Shown here piece by piece: positions 52,901 to 63,167 of a stretch of DNA of 64,000 bases. The translations under genes and the position numbers were made by a program. The number at the start of each line of letters is the position of its first letter. The first letter of the stretch is position 1. A model generated the notes under the pieces. It ran no database searches and had not been told where the DNA came from. It saw nothing but the letters and a program-made list of their open reading frames with translations. Origin of the DNA: Oxynema aestuarii AP17 (GTDB lineage Bacteria > Cyanobacteriota > Cyanobacteriia > Cyanobacteriales > Laspinemataceae); contig NZ_CP051167.1 in the NCBI RefSeq assembly GCF_012295525.1, positions 806,001 through 870,000 on the forward strand, in the 5' to 3' direction.

Positions 52901-55563
52901 TCGGTAAAGGTGCGCGTTTTTAATTCCCATTCCGAATAGCCCAAAATCTTGCACAATCCCGGATTGACCTTGACGAACTGACCCTCGGGCCACATTTGGG
53001 CAATACCGACCGCCGCATTTTCAAAGATGGCGCGGAAGCGTTCCTCACTTTCTTGCAGGGCCATTTCCGCCTGCTTGCGATCGCTCAAATCGATCGCCGT
53101 CCCCAACACCCGCTCGACCTCCCCGGTTTCCGGATGGCGTCGGGCCTCGCCTTTGCCGTTGAGATAGCGAATTTGGCCGTTAGAACGGGTCACGCGAAAG
53201 TCAATTTCAAAAGAATTTCCGGCGGTGAGGGCGTTGTCGATCCGTTCTTGCCAGCTTTGGCGATCGTCCGGATGAATTTTCTGCTGCAGGTCGCTCAAAC
53301 TCGGTTGGCGTCCGTGACGGTCCCATCCGAGAATCCGCAGCATTTCCTCGGAACAAAATAAGTCCCCAGTTTTAGCATCGAATTCCCAATTGCCGATATG
53401 GGCGATCCGTTGGGCTTCTTGTAAGTTCTCGGTCAGTCGTCGCGCCGCCGCTTCCGCCGCTTTGCGATCGTCGATATCCTTGTGAGTCCCCGTAATGCGG
53501 ACCGGACGCAATCTCGCCTCCGGTTCCGCCCGAGTTCCGGCGCGCTCCACCACTTTGCCGTGAGAGAGGATCCATTTCCAGTTACCCGCTTTGGTTCGCA
53601 TTCGGAATTCGACCTCGTAGAGGGGGGTTTCGCCGCGCAAGTGGCGATCGAGGGCGAGTTTGGCGGAGGGAAAGTCTTCCGGATGGATGAGGCGGTCCCA
53701 GGTTTCGGCTTCGTTGGGGAGTTCTTCGACGTTGTAACCGAGGATCTGCTTCCAGTTGGGATCGAAATAGACCTGTCCGGTCACCAGGTTCCAGTCCCAC
53801 AAGCCCAAACCGCTCGCTTCTAAGGCCAGTTGGAGGCGTTCTTGACTAATTTTGAGGGCTTGTTCGGCGCGTTTGCGATCGGTCACGTCGATGGTGACGG
53901 CGAGAATTCGGTTGAGGTGGCCCGATTCGTCCCGTTCGGCGACGGCGGAGAATAAAATATCGGCGAGTTGACCGTCGTGCTTGCACAGTTGCAGGGAGAT
54001 GTCTTTGACGCTTCCAGTTTGGAGGCAGGTGGGGATCGCCCGTTCGTTGAGGCGATCGCGCGATGCGGGGGTGAAGAACTCGGCGGCGGGCCTGCCGATC
54101 GCCTCTTCCCGGCGGTATCCGGTGAATTCGACCCAGTAATCGCTGACACTGACGATCCGTAAGGCGGCGTCGGTGGAGTAGAGCATCACCGGGGTACGAT
54201 TATATAAAGAGCGATAACATTGTTCGCTCTCGCGCAGGGCTTGTTCCGCTTGTTGTCGTTCCAGTTCCGCCGCGACCCGGGCGGCAAAAATTTTGAAAAT
54301 CGAGGTGCGACTCGGATCGTCGGGCATCGGCTGGGTGTCGAAAACCGCCAGATGGCCTCGCACGCCCCCGTCCGAGTCGAGCAGGGGCAGGGCGAGCAAG
54401 CTGACCGCGCCCCAACGGGTCGCGAGTTCGGCGTCGGGAAAGGGCAACCCCCGAGGAGATTCTCCCCAGTAGAGCGGTTTCCCGGCTTCGAGGGCGTCGT
54501 AGGGGCGCGCGGCGAGGTCGTACTCGAACGGCTCTCCCCAGCGATCGCCCTGCCAAAAAGCGAGGGTGCGCGCCCGGGTTCCGGCTTCGTCGCATTGACT
54601 GACGAAGGCGTAGCGCACGTTGAGAACTTCCGCGAGCGATCGCGTGCAGGTCCGAAAAAAGTCTCCCCCGACGGGCGAGGCGGTGCCTTCGGCGATCGAC
54701 GCGAGAGCCGCTTCTCGTTGTTTGCGTTCGGTGATATCTTTACCGATCGTAAGAACGCAACGTCGTCCCTGAAGTTCGATTGTTTCGATAGACAGCAATC
54801 CCGTTCGCAACTCGCCGGACTTCGTGCGATAAGTTAGTTCGAGATGCCCCGCGCCGTCGTTTTGGCTCCCGTCCCCCGCCAACCCCCGACCGACGGCGAC
54901 CCCCGCATTCTCGCCGACAAATAAATTCAGTTCTCCCGGCGTGCGCCCGATGACTTCCTCGCGTCCGTACCCGGAAAACTGGCAAAAACTATCGTTAATC
55001 TCGAGATAGCGCGCGTCGAGTAAAGAGGCGTCCGGGTCGGGTAATTGGGCCAGGGCGATCGCGTCCGGAGAGGCGCGAAAGGCTTTGAGAAACTTTTCTT
55101 GCGCTTCCCGTCGGGTGCGGATCTCCTCTTGCAAGCGGGCATTTTGAGCTTCGAGTTGCTTTTGCAGCGATCGCAGGCGCAATTGATTTTCAATGCGAGC
55201 GACGACTTCTTCGATCTCGAACGGTTTGGTAACGTAATCCGCTCCCCCCAAAGAAAACGCCTTGACTTTATCAAAAACTTCGTGCAACGCACTGATAAAA
55301 ATTACCGGGATTTCGCGCGTACTTTCATCCTCTTTTAATTGCTTGCAGACCTCGTAGCCGTCGAGGCGCGGCATCATAATATCGAGCAGAATCAAGTCTG
55401 GTGGCAAGGATCGAGCCGCTCTCAGGGCGATCGCGCCGTCGGGTGCCGGACGAACTTTATAACCCCGCTTCGAGAGCATGTGACTCAACAGATGCAAGTT
55501 GGCGGGATTGTCGTCCACCACTAATAAATTACCCTTGCATTCAGAATTTGATTCGCCAATCAT
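49957..55563 (-). CDS. Hybrid sensor kinase REC-PAS/GAF-HisKA-HATPase-REC-REC-HPt
   Basis: The 1868-residue cytosolic protein has an N-terminal REC (Asp61 in LILLDIMMP), PAS, GAF 1 (about 290-440), four more PAS domains (about 445-960), GAF 2 (985-1150), HisKA (His1180 in LANMSHEIRTPMNG), HATPase, a REC-like domain (about 1455-1575, VVLLDVQIP), REC (about 1620-1740, LVLMDCQMP) and HPt (LAHQIKGGAATIG). GAF 2 resembles cyanobacteriochrome domains but has Asp-Arg in place of the Cys-His that binds bilin. No transmembrane segment. It should drive a multi-step phosphorelay; output unknown. Confidence 0.9.
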   Translation of the reverse strand: MIGESNSECKGNLLVVDDNPANLHLLSHMLSKRGYKVRPAPDGAIALRAARSLPPDLILLDIMMPRLDGYEVCKQLKEDESTREIPVIFISALHEVFDKVKAFSLGGADYVTKPFEIEEVVARIENQLRLRSLQKQLEAQNARLQEEIRTRREAQEKFLKAFRASPDAIALAQLPDPDASLLDARYLEINDSFCQFSGYGREEVIGRTPGELNLFVGENAGVAVGRGLAGDGSQNDGAGHLELTYRTKSGELRTGLLSIETIELQGRRCVLTIGKDITERKQREAALASIAEGTASPVGGDFFRTCTRSLAEVLNVRYAFVSQCDEAGTRARTLAFWQGDRWGEPFEYDLAARPYDALEAGKPLYWGESPRGLPFPDAELATRWGAVSLLALPLLDSDGGVRGHLAVFDTQPMPDDPSRTSIFKIFAARVAAELERQQAEQALRESEQCYRSLYNRTPVMLYSTDAALRIVSVSDYWVEFTGYRREEAIGRPAAEFFTPASRDRLNERAIPTCLQTGSVKDISLQLCKHDGQLADILFSAVAERDESGHLNRILAVTIDVTDRKRAEQALKISQERLQLALEASGLGLWDWNLVTGQVYFDPNWKQILGYNVEELPNEAETWDRLIHPEDFPSAKLALDRHLRGETPLYEVEFRMRTKAGNWKWILSHGKVVERAGTRAEPEARLRPVRITGTHKDIDDRKAAEAAARRLTENLQEAQRIAHIGNWEFDAKTGDLFCSEEMLRILGWDRHGRQPSLSDLQQKIHPDDRQSWQERIDNALTAGNSFEIDFRVTRSNGQIRYLNGKGEARRHPETGEVERVLGTAIDLSDRKQAEMALQESEERFRAIFENAAVGIAQMWPEGQFVKVNPGLCKILGYSEWELKTRTFTDIAHPDDLAMEIEYNLQMLAGEIHSYAVEQRLLRHDGQYVWVNLTISLTRDPLGEPKYAIAIVGDITARKQAELALRHSEQQLRELFNRERLVFAIAQRVRQSLNLTQTLSTAVEEVRQLLETDRAVVYRFEDDGTGSVAIESVAPGWMPLLGRDLEDNPANNPDFALYRSGQIAAIDNIDTANFDEDRVRFLRSLQVQAHLVVPIIIHQDSSRVQDDVPEEEASQLWGLLIAHECRGSRCWSQFEIDLLSQLSVHLAIAIQQSTLFELSQASREAALEASRLKSLFLANMSHEIRTPMNGVLGMTDLLLRTQLSPEQQDFVQTLKISGQNLLDLINDILDFSKLEAGEMSLEVTEFNLVTCLEQILDLLALQAQNKNLELVLSVDPQVPQYIRADASRLRQVLTNLIGNGIKFTECGEVAVEVSAILQCRCSGVAPGEALDEGETDSEADTEATPWLRFVVRDTGIGIDAEAQGKLFQSFSQVDGSTTKKHGGTGLGLAICKQLVELMGGEIGVESTPGEGSCFWFEIPIAPGTASPTVGASEPSVTTLAGLRLLVASERAVVRQAIARLGNNWGMEVTPIDRAWMLLPTLNQARSQNRPFDVVLLDVQIPEGPSMDLLGVEIPSSETKWVLLTPFNRLQDAQVLLDLGARDYVTKPVKASRLFDCLVRAIASESPFAFARQLQASQENGAREAGADRGSRSSHPSPTTPSASFGQHPRLKILLVEDTPINQKVSLNQLKVLGYQADCANNGQEALDRMAEQEYDLVLMDCQMPVLDGYETTRRIRQQEGNDRHTIVIGLTAYALKGDREKCLAAGMDDYLSKPVSLEDLTRVLLDWTAAIQARTIPETPQLPVANPDLACDTLEPEQIFDLEWLEQITQNDRQFQIEVLQTFLEDTQLEVEQAQVAFEASDWQTLCQLAHQIKGGAATIGLRKMPEIAEGLERRAAEEDGSQVTPLLGAIADILTNIKRYVACLERDLS

Positions 55564-55791
55564 CTCAATCTTATGGGGTAGAGATTTATATTGTTATTGT
55601 GCCCAAATTGTTAGCAGGTCGAGAGCGACGAGCTTTTCCCTTGGATCCCAAATTGCCTCCTGAACCTCGAAGCTGACACGGGACGTGCTACCCCGATGCG
55701 CTCGAACGAGCCCAGGCGCCCGAGGGTCGAAGCGGGCGAAAAGAGAATGCCACTCGACCTCTACCTAGCGCGATTTCAAACTGGCGCGATT

Positions 55792-58626
55792 TCAGGTTCG
55801 TTCGTGTTTGGCGAGCAATTCTAAAATGCGATCGTATTCAAATTCGCCAGCCAACTGTGTTAATTGCTCGGCCAAAGGTACATTATATTGACGACTCGAC
55901 GCGATCGCCTCGTCGAGTAATTCCAAATCGCAACGAATGGTCGCCGTTTTCAATCGCTCGATCGCCTCCGAGGGCAATCGTCCGTCTCGTTCTTCCCAGA
56001 AACGCGACTCCCGCGAAGGATCTTCGAGTTCGGGCTTGCTCGCTTCTTCATAAACATAACGGACCTGTAGATGCTTCTCGATCGTCTCAAAAATGTCCGA
56101 TTCTCGAAAGGGTTTGCACAGAAAATCATCGCATCCCGCCGCCCGTGCCGTTCGTTCCTCACTCCCACCAATCGCACTCAACGCGACGATCGCCGTTTTT
56201 TTCTCCCCCATCTTTGCTTTAATCTGCTGGCTGGCTTCGTACCCATTTAACTTCGGCATCCGCAAATCCATTAAAATCAAATCCGGCTGCCACTGCTCGG
56301 CGATCGCGATCGCCTCCCAACCGTCGCGGGCCTCGGCAAGTTGAAATCCCAGGGGTTGGAGTAACTCGACGAGCAATTGGCGGTTGCTGGGGCGATCGTC
56401 GGCCACTAAAATCCGATAGGGCGGAACCTGCGCCGCTAAAGCGACGGGCCATCGAGGGCTGGCTTTCGCCTCCGGCGGCTCGCACTCGACCCACGACCCA
56501 TCCAGATCGAACTCAAAGCAACTGCCCCGCCCGACTTGGGAGCGAACGCCCATGCGACCGCCCATGAATTCTACAAACTGTCGGCAAATTGCCAATCCCA
56601 AGCCCGTCCCGCGACCGATCGCCCGACCGCTTTCGGTTTGGACGAACGGTTGAAATAACTGTTCCAATTCTTCCGGAGCGATCCCCACACCGCTATCTTC
56701 GACTTCAAAATGCAGCCGACACGGGCGCCCCGTCCCCGGGGGTTCGCCTAGGATCTGTGCAGGAGCATCGCCGTCGCCCTTCGATCCCTCGCCCCCCGGG
56801 TTCGCCGCCGACGATTCGAGAGCCAGAACCTTCGCGCGCAAGATAATACGGCCCTTTTCCGTAAATTTGAGGGCGTTCCCCAGTAAATTAAGCACGATTT
56901 GGCGCAATTTCACCGCGTCGGCGCGAATCCATCGGGGCAGATCCGGCGATCGCTCCAACTCCAAAGCGATCCCTTTTTCTGCCGAGGGCAACTCGAATAA
57001 ATCGATTAAATCGTCCAATTCGCGGTAAAGGTCGAAAACCTGCAGGTGCAAGTGACTGTGTCCGGCTTCGATTTTAGAAAAATCGAGAATATTGTCGATC
57101 GAACGCAGCAAATGTTCGCCACTGCGGTGAATAATGGTCAAATGCTTGCGATCTTCCGCTTTTAAATCCGAGCGATGGCCGATTAACTGCGAAAACCCTA
57201 AAATTGCGTTGAGCGGCGATCGCAGTTCGTGGCTCATGTTGGCTAAAAAAACACTTTTGGCGCGATTGGCCGCTTCTGCCGCCTCTTTTGCCTGTTTTAG
57301 CTCCAGGGTTTGCCATTCGAGTTGATTTTTCTTTTGTTCGAGTTCGAGACTGCGCCGTTCTAAAATTTGGGTGCGCTGTTTGACTTTCAGTTCTAACGTC
57401 CGGGCGTACTCTTCTAACTGCTGGTGGGAGAAATTCAATTTTTCCCAGAGGAGATAACTATTGGCGAGGACGGCGGCGGCGGCGATCGCGATCGCCCCAG
57501 GAACCACGGGAATCCACCAGCCTTGTAAAAATAACCCGTAAGCGATCGCCACCAGCACGATCGCCAGCAACACCGTAGCCGCGACGATACGGCGGTGGTA
57601 CAATCCCATCGAACCGACCAGCGCGCCCCACCCCGCCCACCAGACAATCCAAAGGCCCTCGATCGCGTCGTCCCAGGTTTCAATTCCCGATCGCCCGTCG
57701 AGGGCTTTGGCGAGGATGTGACTGGCCACGTGGGCGTGAATTTCGACGCCGGAAAGGGTGGAGCGATCGTTACTGCTTAAGGGAGTATAAAAAAAGTCGT
57801 TGAGGCTTTGCGCCGTGACGCCGACGAACACGACGCGATCGCCCATCAAACCGTCGGGAATGCGTCCGTCGAGGACATCGCCGATCGAAATCGTCCGAAA
57901 ACTCGGGCCCGGACCGCGAAAGTTCAATAACATTTGGTAGCCGCGATCGTTGGCATTGACGTAACCCCCATCGTTTTTTTCAAAGGGGTGAAAAATACCT
58001 TTTCCCAGGCGGATGCGATCGGGGTGTTCGGCGATCGCTTCGATCTCGATCCCTTCGGCTTTGAGATAGGTCAGCGCCAAGCGCGTTCCCAGACTCAAGA
58101 CGATCCGATTCGGTTCCGGTTCGAGAGAAACTAAGGCCCGGCGGACTTTCCCATCCGCATCGAGAATCAGATCGACAAAACTGACGCGATCTTCGCTCGC
58201 TAATAGGGGGGGTGGGGCGACGGATTCTTCCGAAACTTTTTCAATTCCGATCAAATTCGGCGTCGATTTAAAGGTGGCGAGCAGTTGTTGGTGTCCCGGT
58301 TCTACGGGCAAATCTCGATACAGTCCCAAGCCGATCGCCCGGGGATTTTGCGCTTTAATCTTATCGATCGCTTGCGCGAGCAACCCGTCGGACATCGGCC
58401 ATTTTCCGATCTCGGTCAGATCGGATTCGTCGATGGTGACGATCGCAATTCGTTCGTCACGAGCTTCCCGAGGACGGATCCGAAAGAATAAATCGAAACT
58501 GGCCCATTCTAACAGTTGTAACAGTCCGGTCAATCTCACGACGATCGTCAAGATCGCGACCGTTGGCGTGCTAATCGCAATGGCTTTCAATCGCCAACAT
58601 GACGGTTTGTTTGTGCGTGGAATCAT
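55792..58626 (-). CDS. CHASE2-domain hybrid histidine kinase
   Basis: The 944-residue product has an N-terminal membrane segment, an extracytoplasmic CHASE2 domain (about 60-310, including [17 protein letters not shown] and [18 protein letters not shown]), three membrane segments (about 322-395), a coiled coil, HisKA (His466 in [14 protein letters not shown]), HATPase and REC (Asp in [13 protein letters not shown]). A short conserved tail follows, common in cyanobacterial CHASE2 kinases. It is read in the same direction as, and upstream of, the large kinase at 49957, 228 nt apart. The signal sensed is unknown. Confidence 0.9.
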   Translation of the reverse strand: MIPRTNKPSCWRLKAIAISTPTVAILTIVVRLTGLLQLLEWASFDLFFRIRPREARDERIAIVTIDESDLTEIGKWPMSDGLLAQAIDKIKAQNPRAIGLGLYRDLPVEPGHQQLLATFKSTPNLIGIEKVSEESVAPPPLLASEDRVSFVDLILDADGKVRRALVSLEPEPNRIVLSLGTRLALTYLKAEGIEIEAIAEHPDRIRLGKGIFHPFEKNDGGYVNANDRGYQMLLNFRGPGPSFRTISIGDVLDGRIPDGLMGDRVVFVGVTAQSLNDFFYTPLSSNDRSTLSGVEIHAHVASHILAKALDGRSGIETWDDAIEGLWIVWWAGWGALVGSMGLYHRRIVAATVLLAIVLVAIAYGLFLQGWWIPVVPGAIAIAAAAVLANSYLLWEKLNFSHQQLEEYARTLELKVKQRTQILERRSLELEQKKNQLEWQTLELKQAKEAAEAANRAKSVFLANMSHELRSPLNAILGFSQLIGHRSDLKAEDRKHLTIIHRSGEHLLRSIDNILDFSKIEAGHSHLHLQVFDLYRELDDLIDLFELPSAEKGIALELERSPDLPRWIRADAVKLRQIVLNLLGNALKFTEKGRIILRAKVLALESSAANPGGEGSKGDGDAPAQILGEPPGTGRPCRLHFEVEDSGVGIAPEELEQLFQPFVQTESGRAIGRGTGLGLAICRQFVEFMGGRMGVRSQVGRGSCFEFDLDGSWVECEPPEAKASPRWPVALAAQVPPYRILVADDRPSNRQLLVELLQPLGFQLAEARDGWEAIAIAEQWQPDLILMDLRMPKLNGYEASQQIKAKMGEKKTAIVALSAIGGSEERTARAAGCDDFLCKPFRESDIFETIEKHLQVRYVYEEASKPELEDPSRESRFWEERDGRLPSEAIERLKTATIRCDLELLDEAIASSRQYNVPLAEQLTQLAGEFEYDRILELLAKHERT

Positions 58627-59553
58627 ACCCGTTTCCGATCGCTTCGATCCGGCGATTGCCTACAGCCATCCTCAAGAGAGTATTATTCATTGAGGGGGAA
58701 AGCACCGATGGATGGGGATCCGCCTCGGCTCCCAGGTACGGCGAAGGTTTCGCCTCCCTCGTTCGAGAGGTCAATGGCGAAGACCGTACCCGCTTTTCGC
58801 ACCCCGGTTTGATCTTGACAAATCATGTCCGATAGCTCGATCGACCGTTGGTGAATGGAGAACGTTACAAGCTCAGCCGGAGTTCGGTGGCGCGATCGCT
58901 CCATCTCCGACAAGTAGGCCACTTGCAGGCTGGAGAACGACAAATGACCGAGGAGGGACTCTTCCCTTTAATGTTAACTGGCTTTCGAGCGGGTCGGAGA
59001 TCGGCCAAGGCGATCGCCTCTCGGGCTCGCGGACGCCCTGACTGGGTTGGTGGCGATCGCGGTTGCTGTCGAGCTGTTGTTAAGGCGCCCCCTTTTTGAG
59101 GGACGTTAAACGGTATCGATCGCGAGGGACTTTTCCAATGAATTGCCGGGATCGTCCGACGGATCGAAGGCGATTTCCCCCAGGGCGCTACGCCGTCGAA
59201 CGGTCGAATTTCTTGCCTGGAGTGCGAGTCAATTGCTCGGGACTATCTCAATAAAAAACTCGGCAAAAAATGCAACGCCCAAGACCTGCACGATCGCCCC
59301 AGGCAACCGGAATTTAAAATTATTCAAAACCGAGAGTTTTTAAAGATCCTCGCGCCTTAATAGCCTAAGTCTAAGACGTGCGTCTGCCTCTCTTGGCAAA
59401 CGGTACAATTGTGCTAAAGTATTTTACATGACCTTGGATTCAGACGTAGGTTTTGCTGGTAGCTAGAGAATTGCCAGAGGAAACGCCTTGGCGCGATCGG
59501 CACGCATATCTCCGTTACTGAATCTCGCTACATTTTTTCCCTTGGAGGTATCC
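58627..59553. other. Long spacer and leader of the rbp-rpsU pair
   Basis: 927 nt with no gene I can support. The last 150 nt before the RRM gene may form its 5' leader, as cold-regulated rbp genes in cyanobacteria have long leaders. Short frames on both strands lack protein features. Confidence 0.4.
59393..59420 (+). promoter_or_regulatory. Possible promoter of the RRM gene
   Basis: TTGGCA (59393-59398) and TAAAGT (59415-59420) are spaced 16 nt, close to a sigma-70 type pair. It would give a leader of about 130 nt. Weak prediction by eye. Confidence 0.3.
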
Positions 59554-59871
59554 ATGTCGATCTACGTAGGTAACTTATCCTATAGTGTGTCTTTAGAGGA
59601 TTTACAAGAAGTTTTCAGCGAATACGGTGCGGTCAAACGGGTCAATTTACCCGTCGATCGCGATACCGGACGGCCACGGGGCTTTGGTTTCGTAGAAATG
59701 GAAAATGAAGAGGACGAACAAGCGGCGATCGAAGCCCTCGACGGCGCCGAATGGATGGGACGCGAGCTCAAAGTCAACAAAGCCAAACCGCGCGAATCCA
59801 AACCCGGCGGCAACCGGAATTACGATCGCAACAACGGCGGCTACGGAAATCGCTTCTCCCGACGCGGTTAA
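59554..59871 (+). CDS. RRM-type RNA-binding protein (Rbp)
   Basis: The product is 105 residues from the ATG at 59554, seven bases after GGAGG. It is a single RRM with RNP2 IYVGNL and RNP1 RGFGFVEM, then a Gly/Asn-rich tail (GGNRNYDRNNGGYGNRF). Cyanobacterial Rbp proteins bind RNA and are often cold-induced; the Gly-rich tail is typical. A longer frame from 59488 is excluded because the RRM starts at the second residue. rpsU follows 244 nt downstream, an arrangement known from several cyanobacteria. Confidence 0.93.
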   Translation: MSIYVGNLSYSVSLEDLQEVFSEYGAVKRVNLPVDRDTGRPRGFGFVEMENEEDEQAAIEALDGAEWMGRELKVNKAKPRESKPGGNRNYDRNNGGYGNRFSRRG

Positions 59872-60115
59872 ACCCGGGCAAAAAGCTTTGCAGGTGCTGC
59901 CGACCTCGTGACGGCGAATCGCCCGCAGTCCGGGAGAAGTAGCGGGGCATTGCTGACCTCACTGACAGGTTGTTTGGCCTCAAAAATTGTTATAACTATT
60001 AAAGATAAACGAGCAAATGCATTTGCTGGCTTATCCCGAGTTATAAAATTAAACAGGCCAGTTTCACGGTAGGTGTTCTGGCCACCTAAAACCCTTTCAC
60101 TGTCAAGGAGGAAGA

Positions 60116-60295
60116 ATGACCCAAGTAGTAGTTGGTGAAAACGAAGGCATTGAATCGGCGTTGCGCCGCTTCAAGCGTCAAGTTTCACGGGCGGGGATTT
60201 TGGCTGATGTCAAGAGCCGTCGCCATTTCGAGACTCCCTTAGAAAAACGGAAAAGGAAGGCGAGTGCCGCTCGACGCAAAAGACGCTATCGTTAA
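60116..60295 (+). CDS. rpsU: 30S ribosomal protein S21
   Basis: This 59-residue reading frame starts at ATG 60116 just after AAGGAGGAAG. It encodes [18 protein letters not shown] then [18 protein letters not shown], ending in basic [16 protein letters not shown], the S21 profile. S21 binds the 30S platform and assists initiation. It is the second gene of the rbp-rpsU pair. A strong terminator follows at 60555. Confidence 0.95.
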   Translation: MTQVVVGENEGIESALRRFKRQVSRAGILADVKSRRHFETPLEKRKRKASAARRKRRYR

Positions 60296-60554
60296 CCAAG
60301 CTTCCGGACCGCTACATCTGAAGACCGATGCATTTTGGCGTCTTAAACTCTTCAACTGGCGTTTTGAGGTAAGCTTTGCCGCTTCTTCACCCGCTCGCGA
60401 CCGATAACTTCTAACAAGCAATGGAGACCGACACCCGTGACTCAAGTAACCCGTGCATTGGCTTGTAGTTAGGTCGAGCTTGCGTTAAACCACGACGAGA
60501 TCGCAGCGATCGCCCCGCTCGAACCTTACGGCTTGAAAGGGGCTGAATTTGTCA

Positions 60555-60592
60555 GAAAATTGGGGATCGACCGTCCCCAATTTTCTTTTTTT
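60555..60592 (+). terminator. Intrinsic terminator after rpsU
   Basis: GAAAATTGGGGA (60555-60566) pairs perfectly with TCCCCAATTTTC (60574-60585) around a 7-nt loop, followed by seven T. The rpsU 3' leader up to here is about 260 nt and includes no further gene I can support. Confidence 0.92.
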
Positions 60593-60851
60593 GAACTGTT
60601 TTGTGAGGGGAAGGCTACGGGTCGCGTCGGAATCCCCCCTCCCTCGGAGCCGTCGTTCCCGGAGTGCAAACCCAGATCCCTCGTTGCGGATCGGGGTTGG
60701 ATGCTCCGTCCGCGAGTTCGGGTAAAAATGGATTTAAAGTAGTAATATTTCCCCCGAAACCCTTCAATGTTTTGTCGTTCGAGCCTCTCAATTCAACCCA
60801 AAACAAGTGAAGCCAAATCCCTCGAACTCGATCACTATACCGGGCGATTGA

Positions 60852-61433
60852 ATGAATACTGAAGAACTCTTAAAACGCTACGCACGAGGCGAAAGAAACT
60901 TTCGGGGAGTCAACCTCAAGCGCTGCAATTTATATCGAGCAAACTTACCGGAAATCGACTTGAGTAATGCGGACTTAGCCGATGCCAATCTCAGCCGAGC
61001 CAATCTCTCAACCGCCAATCTTTCCGGAGCAAATTTAACCGATGCCAAACTAACGGCAACCAATCTGATCGGAGCGAACTTGAGCGGAACCGACTGCACC
61101 CGGGCCAATCTGATGCTCGCCGAATTGGGCAAAACCGATTTAAAAGATGCCAACTTATCTCATGCCAGTTTGTGGAAAGCGACCCTGAACAAAGCCGATT
61201 TAATGAATACCAATCTCACCGCCGTCGATCTCAGTGGGGCGGATTTAGTCGGTACCAGCTTGGTCGGAGCCACCTTACAAGGGGCCGATCTGTCCAGTGC
61301 TAACTTAATCGCTGCCGATCTCGGCGGGGCGAACTTGCAAGATACTAACTTTACCGGAGCGAACCTCTGGAATAGTAACCTCAACGGGGCGCAATTGCGC
61401 GGCGCGGTGATGCCCGACGGAACGCGCCACTGA
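60852..61433 (+). CDS. Pentapeptide-repeat protein
   Basis: The 193-residue product is almost entirely A(N/D)LXX repeats (ANLSRANLSTANLSGANLT and similar) from about residue 28 to 186, after a short LLKRYARGERNFRGVNL head. Such proteins form a right-handed quadrilateral beta-helix. Their roles in cyanobacteria are mostly unknown. No signal peptide or kinase domain is fused. It precedes, at some distance, a beta-barrel gene and a second pentapeptide-repeat gene. Confidence 0.9.
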   Translation: MNTEELLKRYARGERNFRGVNLKRCNLYRANLPEIDLSNADLADANLSRANLSTANLSGANLTDAKLTATNLIGANLSGTDCTRANLMLAELGKTDLKDANLSHASLWKATLNKADLMNTNLTAVDLSGADLVGTSLVGATLQGADLSSANLIAADLGGANLQDTNFTGANLWNSNLNGAQLRGAVMPDGTRH

Positions 61434-61737
61434 AGCGTCAGGCTCCACGGGGAACGACGACGATCGCCAAATACTCCCGATAGGCAATAATGCGATCTCC
61501 GCGCACCTCGAAAGCGACCGCACCGCGATTGCGATCGCGCTAATCTCGTTCATTGAAGAGAGTAGCTCGATCGGTGACTTGGGCTTCAGTTTAGCGCGAT
61601 CGCCCGCGATTCACTCTCTGGGAAGTCCATTTTGTGCGTGGAGTGCTAGGAGTTAGGGACGGGGTGGGCTAACCTTAGTCTTGGTATCCTCATCAATTTG
61701 CTAAGCGCATCTAGGACACATCGAGGGAGTGAACGGC
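61434..61737. other. Spacer before the beta-barrel gene
   Basis: 304 nt without a gene. GAGGGAG at about 61722 lies nine bases before the ATG at 61738 and directly next to a GTG at 61729, so the ATG is preferred as start. HIP1 sites only otherwise. Confidence 0.4.
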
Positions 61738-63153
61738 ATGAGCGTCAAGAACGGAGTGGGTCGCGCGATCGAATGGCTTGCGTTGACCGCCAGCACCAGT
61801 GCTTTAGTTTTAGCTTGTCCCTTAGCAGGGCGATCGCAAAGCGCCGATCCTTTGGGAGAGAGCCGACAGGCGATCGCGCCCGCCCTCTCGGGGACGGTCT
61901 CTCAAGCCCGCGCGATCGACTCATCCCCTTCCGCCCGGGATCTGACCGGAAACGACCCCCAAGGGTTATCCGTCAGCCTTCCACTGCGCCCTCGTTTCCC
62001 CGATCTCGTCGGAGAACACCGCCCTCCCCAGCAGGGCGATCGCGGTGGGGCGATCGCCCAAATCGACGAATCCCAAATCGCCACCGAAGAAGAACCCGGC
62101 CCCCAAGTTTCCTTTCTCGTCCTGCCGCAATACAGTTCTCGCAAAGGCATCTACGGCAAATTAGACCTCGACATTTCCCAAATCGGCGATAACCATCACA
62201 GTATCGAACTCGACCTCGAAGGCGGCGAACGCACCCTCGGCGGCAAATTAACCTATACCGACCCCTGGACCGAAGGCAATCCCTTCGATCCCGGCTTCCG
62301 AGTCCAAATCTTCAACACCCGCGAACCCGAAGATGTCTTTCGCGAAGGCGACCCGGAAGCCGAACTGATTCACGACCACGACCCCTTCGTCGATCGCCTC
62401 GGCGGTAAAATCGAAGTGTTTCGTCCGATCGCCGAAAATGGACTCACCCTCTCCGCCGGAGTCGGTTACCAGCGCGTCGCCATTCGCAACGCCGCCGCCA
62501 CCGATAAAGTCTTTTCCCGAGACGAATTCGGCAATCGCCTCACCCTCAACGACGAAGGCATCGACAACATCCTCACCGTCAGCCTCGCCGCCTCTCAAGA
62601 CCGCGTAGACGATCGCTGGTGGCCCACCCAAGGCTACCGCTTCCGGTTGGGAACCGAGCAGTCCGTTCCCATCGGCGAAGAAGAAATCCTCTTTAACCGC
62701 ATTAGCGCCAGTTACAGCCAATTCGTCCCCCTCGGTTCCCATACCTTAGCCTTCAACCTGCAAGGCGGCACCTTTATCGGCGACGTTCCCCCCTACGACG
62801 CTTTTAGTTTGGGCGGAACCAACTCCGTGCGCGGTTATGGCGGTGGCGAAGTCGGATCCGGGCGCAGTTTCGTGCAAGGAACCGCCGAATATCGCTTTCC
62901 GATTGTCGAAGATCTCAACGTGCCCCTGGTGTCGCGCTTGGGGGGAACCGTCTTCGTAGACTACGCCACGGATCTCGGTTCCGGGGATACGGTTGTCGGC
63001 GAACCCGCCGAAGTGCGGAACAAACCGGGCAACGGCTTCGGTTTTGGCGTCGGCGTGCGCGCTTTAACTCGTTTCGGTCCGGTGCGCTTGGAATTTGCTT
63101 TGAACGATGATGGCGATGCCAAAGCTCACTTCACGATGAGCGATCGCTTTTAA
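61738..63153 (+). CDS. BamA/TamA-type outer-membrane beta-barrel without POTRA domains
   Basis: The product is 471 residues from the ATG at 61738. A signal peptide (about 1-35, LTASTSALVLACPLAG) is followed by a 90-residue low-complexity linker and an Omp85-type barrel of about 340 residues. The motif GGTNSVRGYGGGEVG matches the conserved VRGY/F loop of Omp85 barrels, and RFGPVRLEFALN matches a late strand. The chain ends in Phe (SDRF), the usual outer-membrane C-terminal residue. POTRA repeats are absent. It may be a small Omp85 of unknown cargo, not BamA itself. Confidence 0.85.
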   Translation: MSVKNGVGRAIEWLALTASTSALVLACPLAGRSQSADPLGESRQAIAPALSGTVSQARAIDSSPSARDLTGNDPQGLSVSLPLRPRFPDLVGEHRPPQQGDRGGAIAQIDESQIATEEEPGPQVSFLVLPQYSSRKGIYGKLDLDISQIGDNHHSIELDLEGGERTLGGKLTYTDPWTEGNPFDPGFRVQIFNTREPEDVFREGDPEAELIHDHDPFVDRLGGKIEVFRPIAENGLTLSAGVGYQRVAIRNAAATDKVFSRDEFGNRLTLNDEGIDNILTVSLAASQDRVDDRWWPTQGYRFRLGTEQSVPIGEEEILFNRISASYSQFVPLGSHTLAFNLQGGTFIGDVPPYDAFSLGGTNSVRGYGGGEVGSGRSFVQGTAEYRFPIVEDLNVPLVSRLGGTVFVDYATDLGSGDTVVGEPAEVRNKPGNGFGFGVGVRALTRFGPVRLEFALNDDGDAKAHFTMSDRF

Positions 63154-63167
63154 GTTGTAGAGTGACG

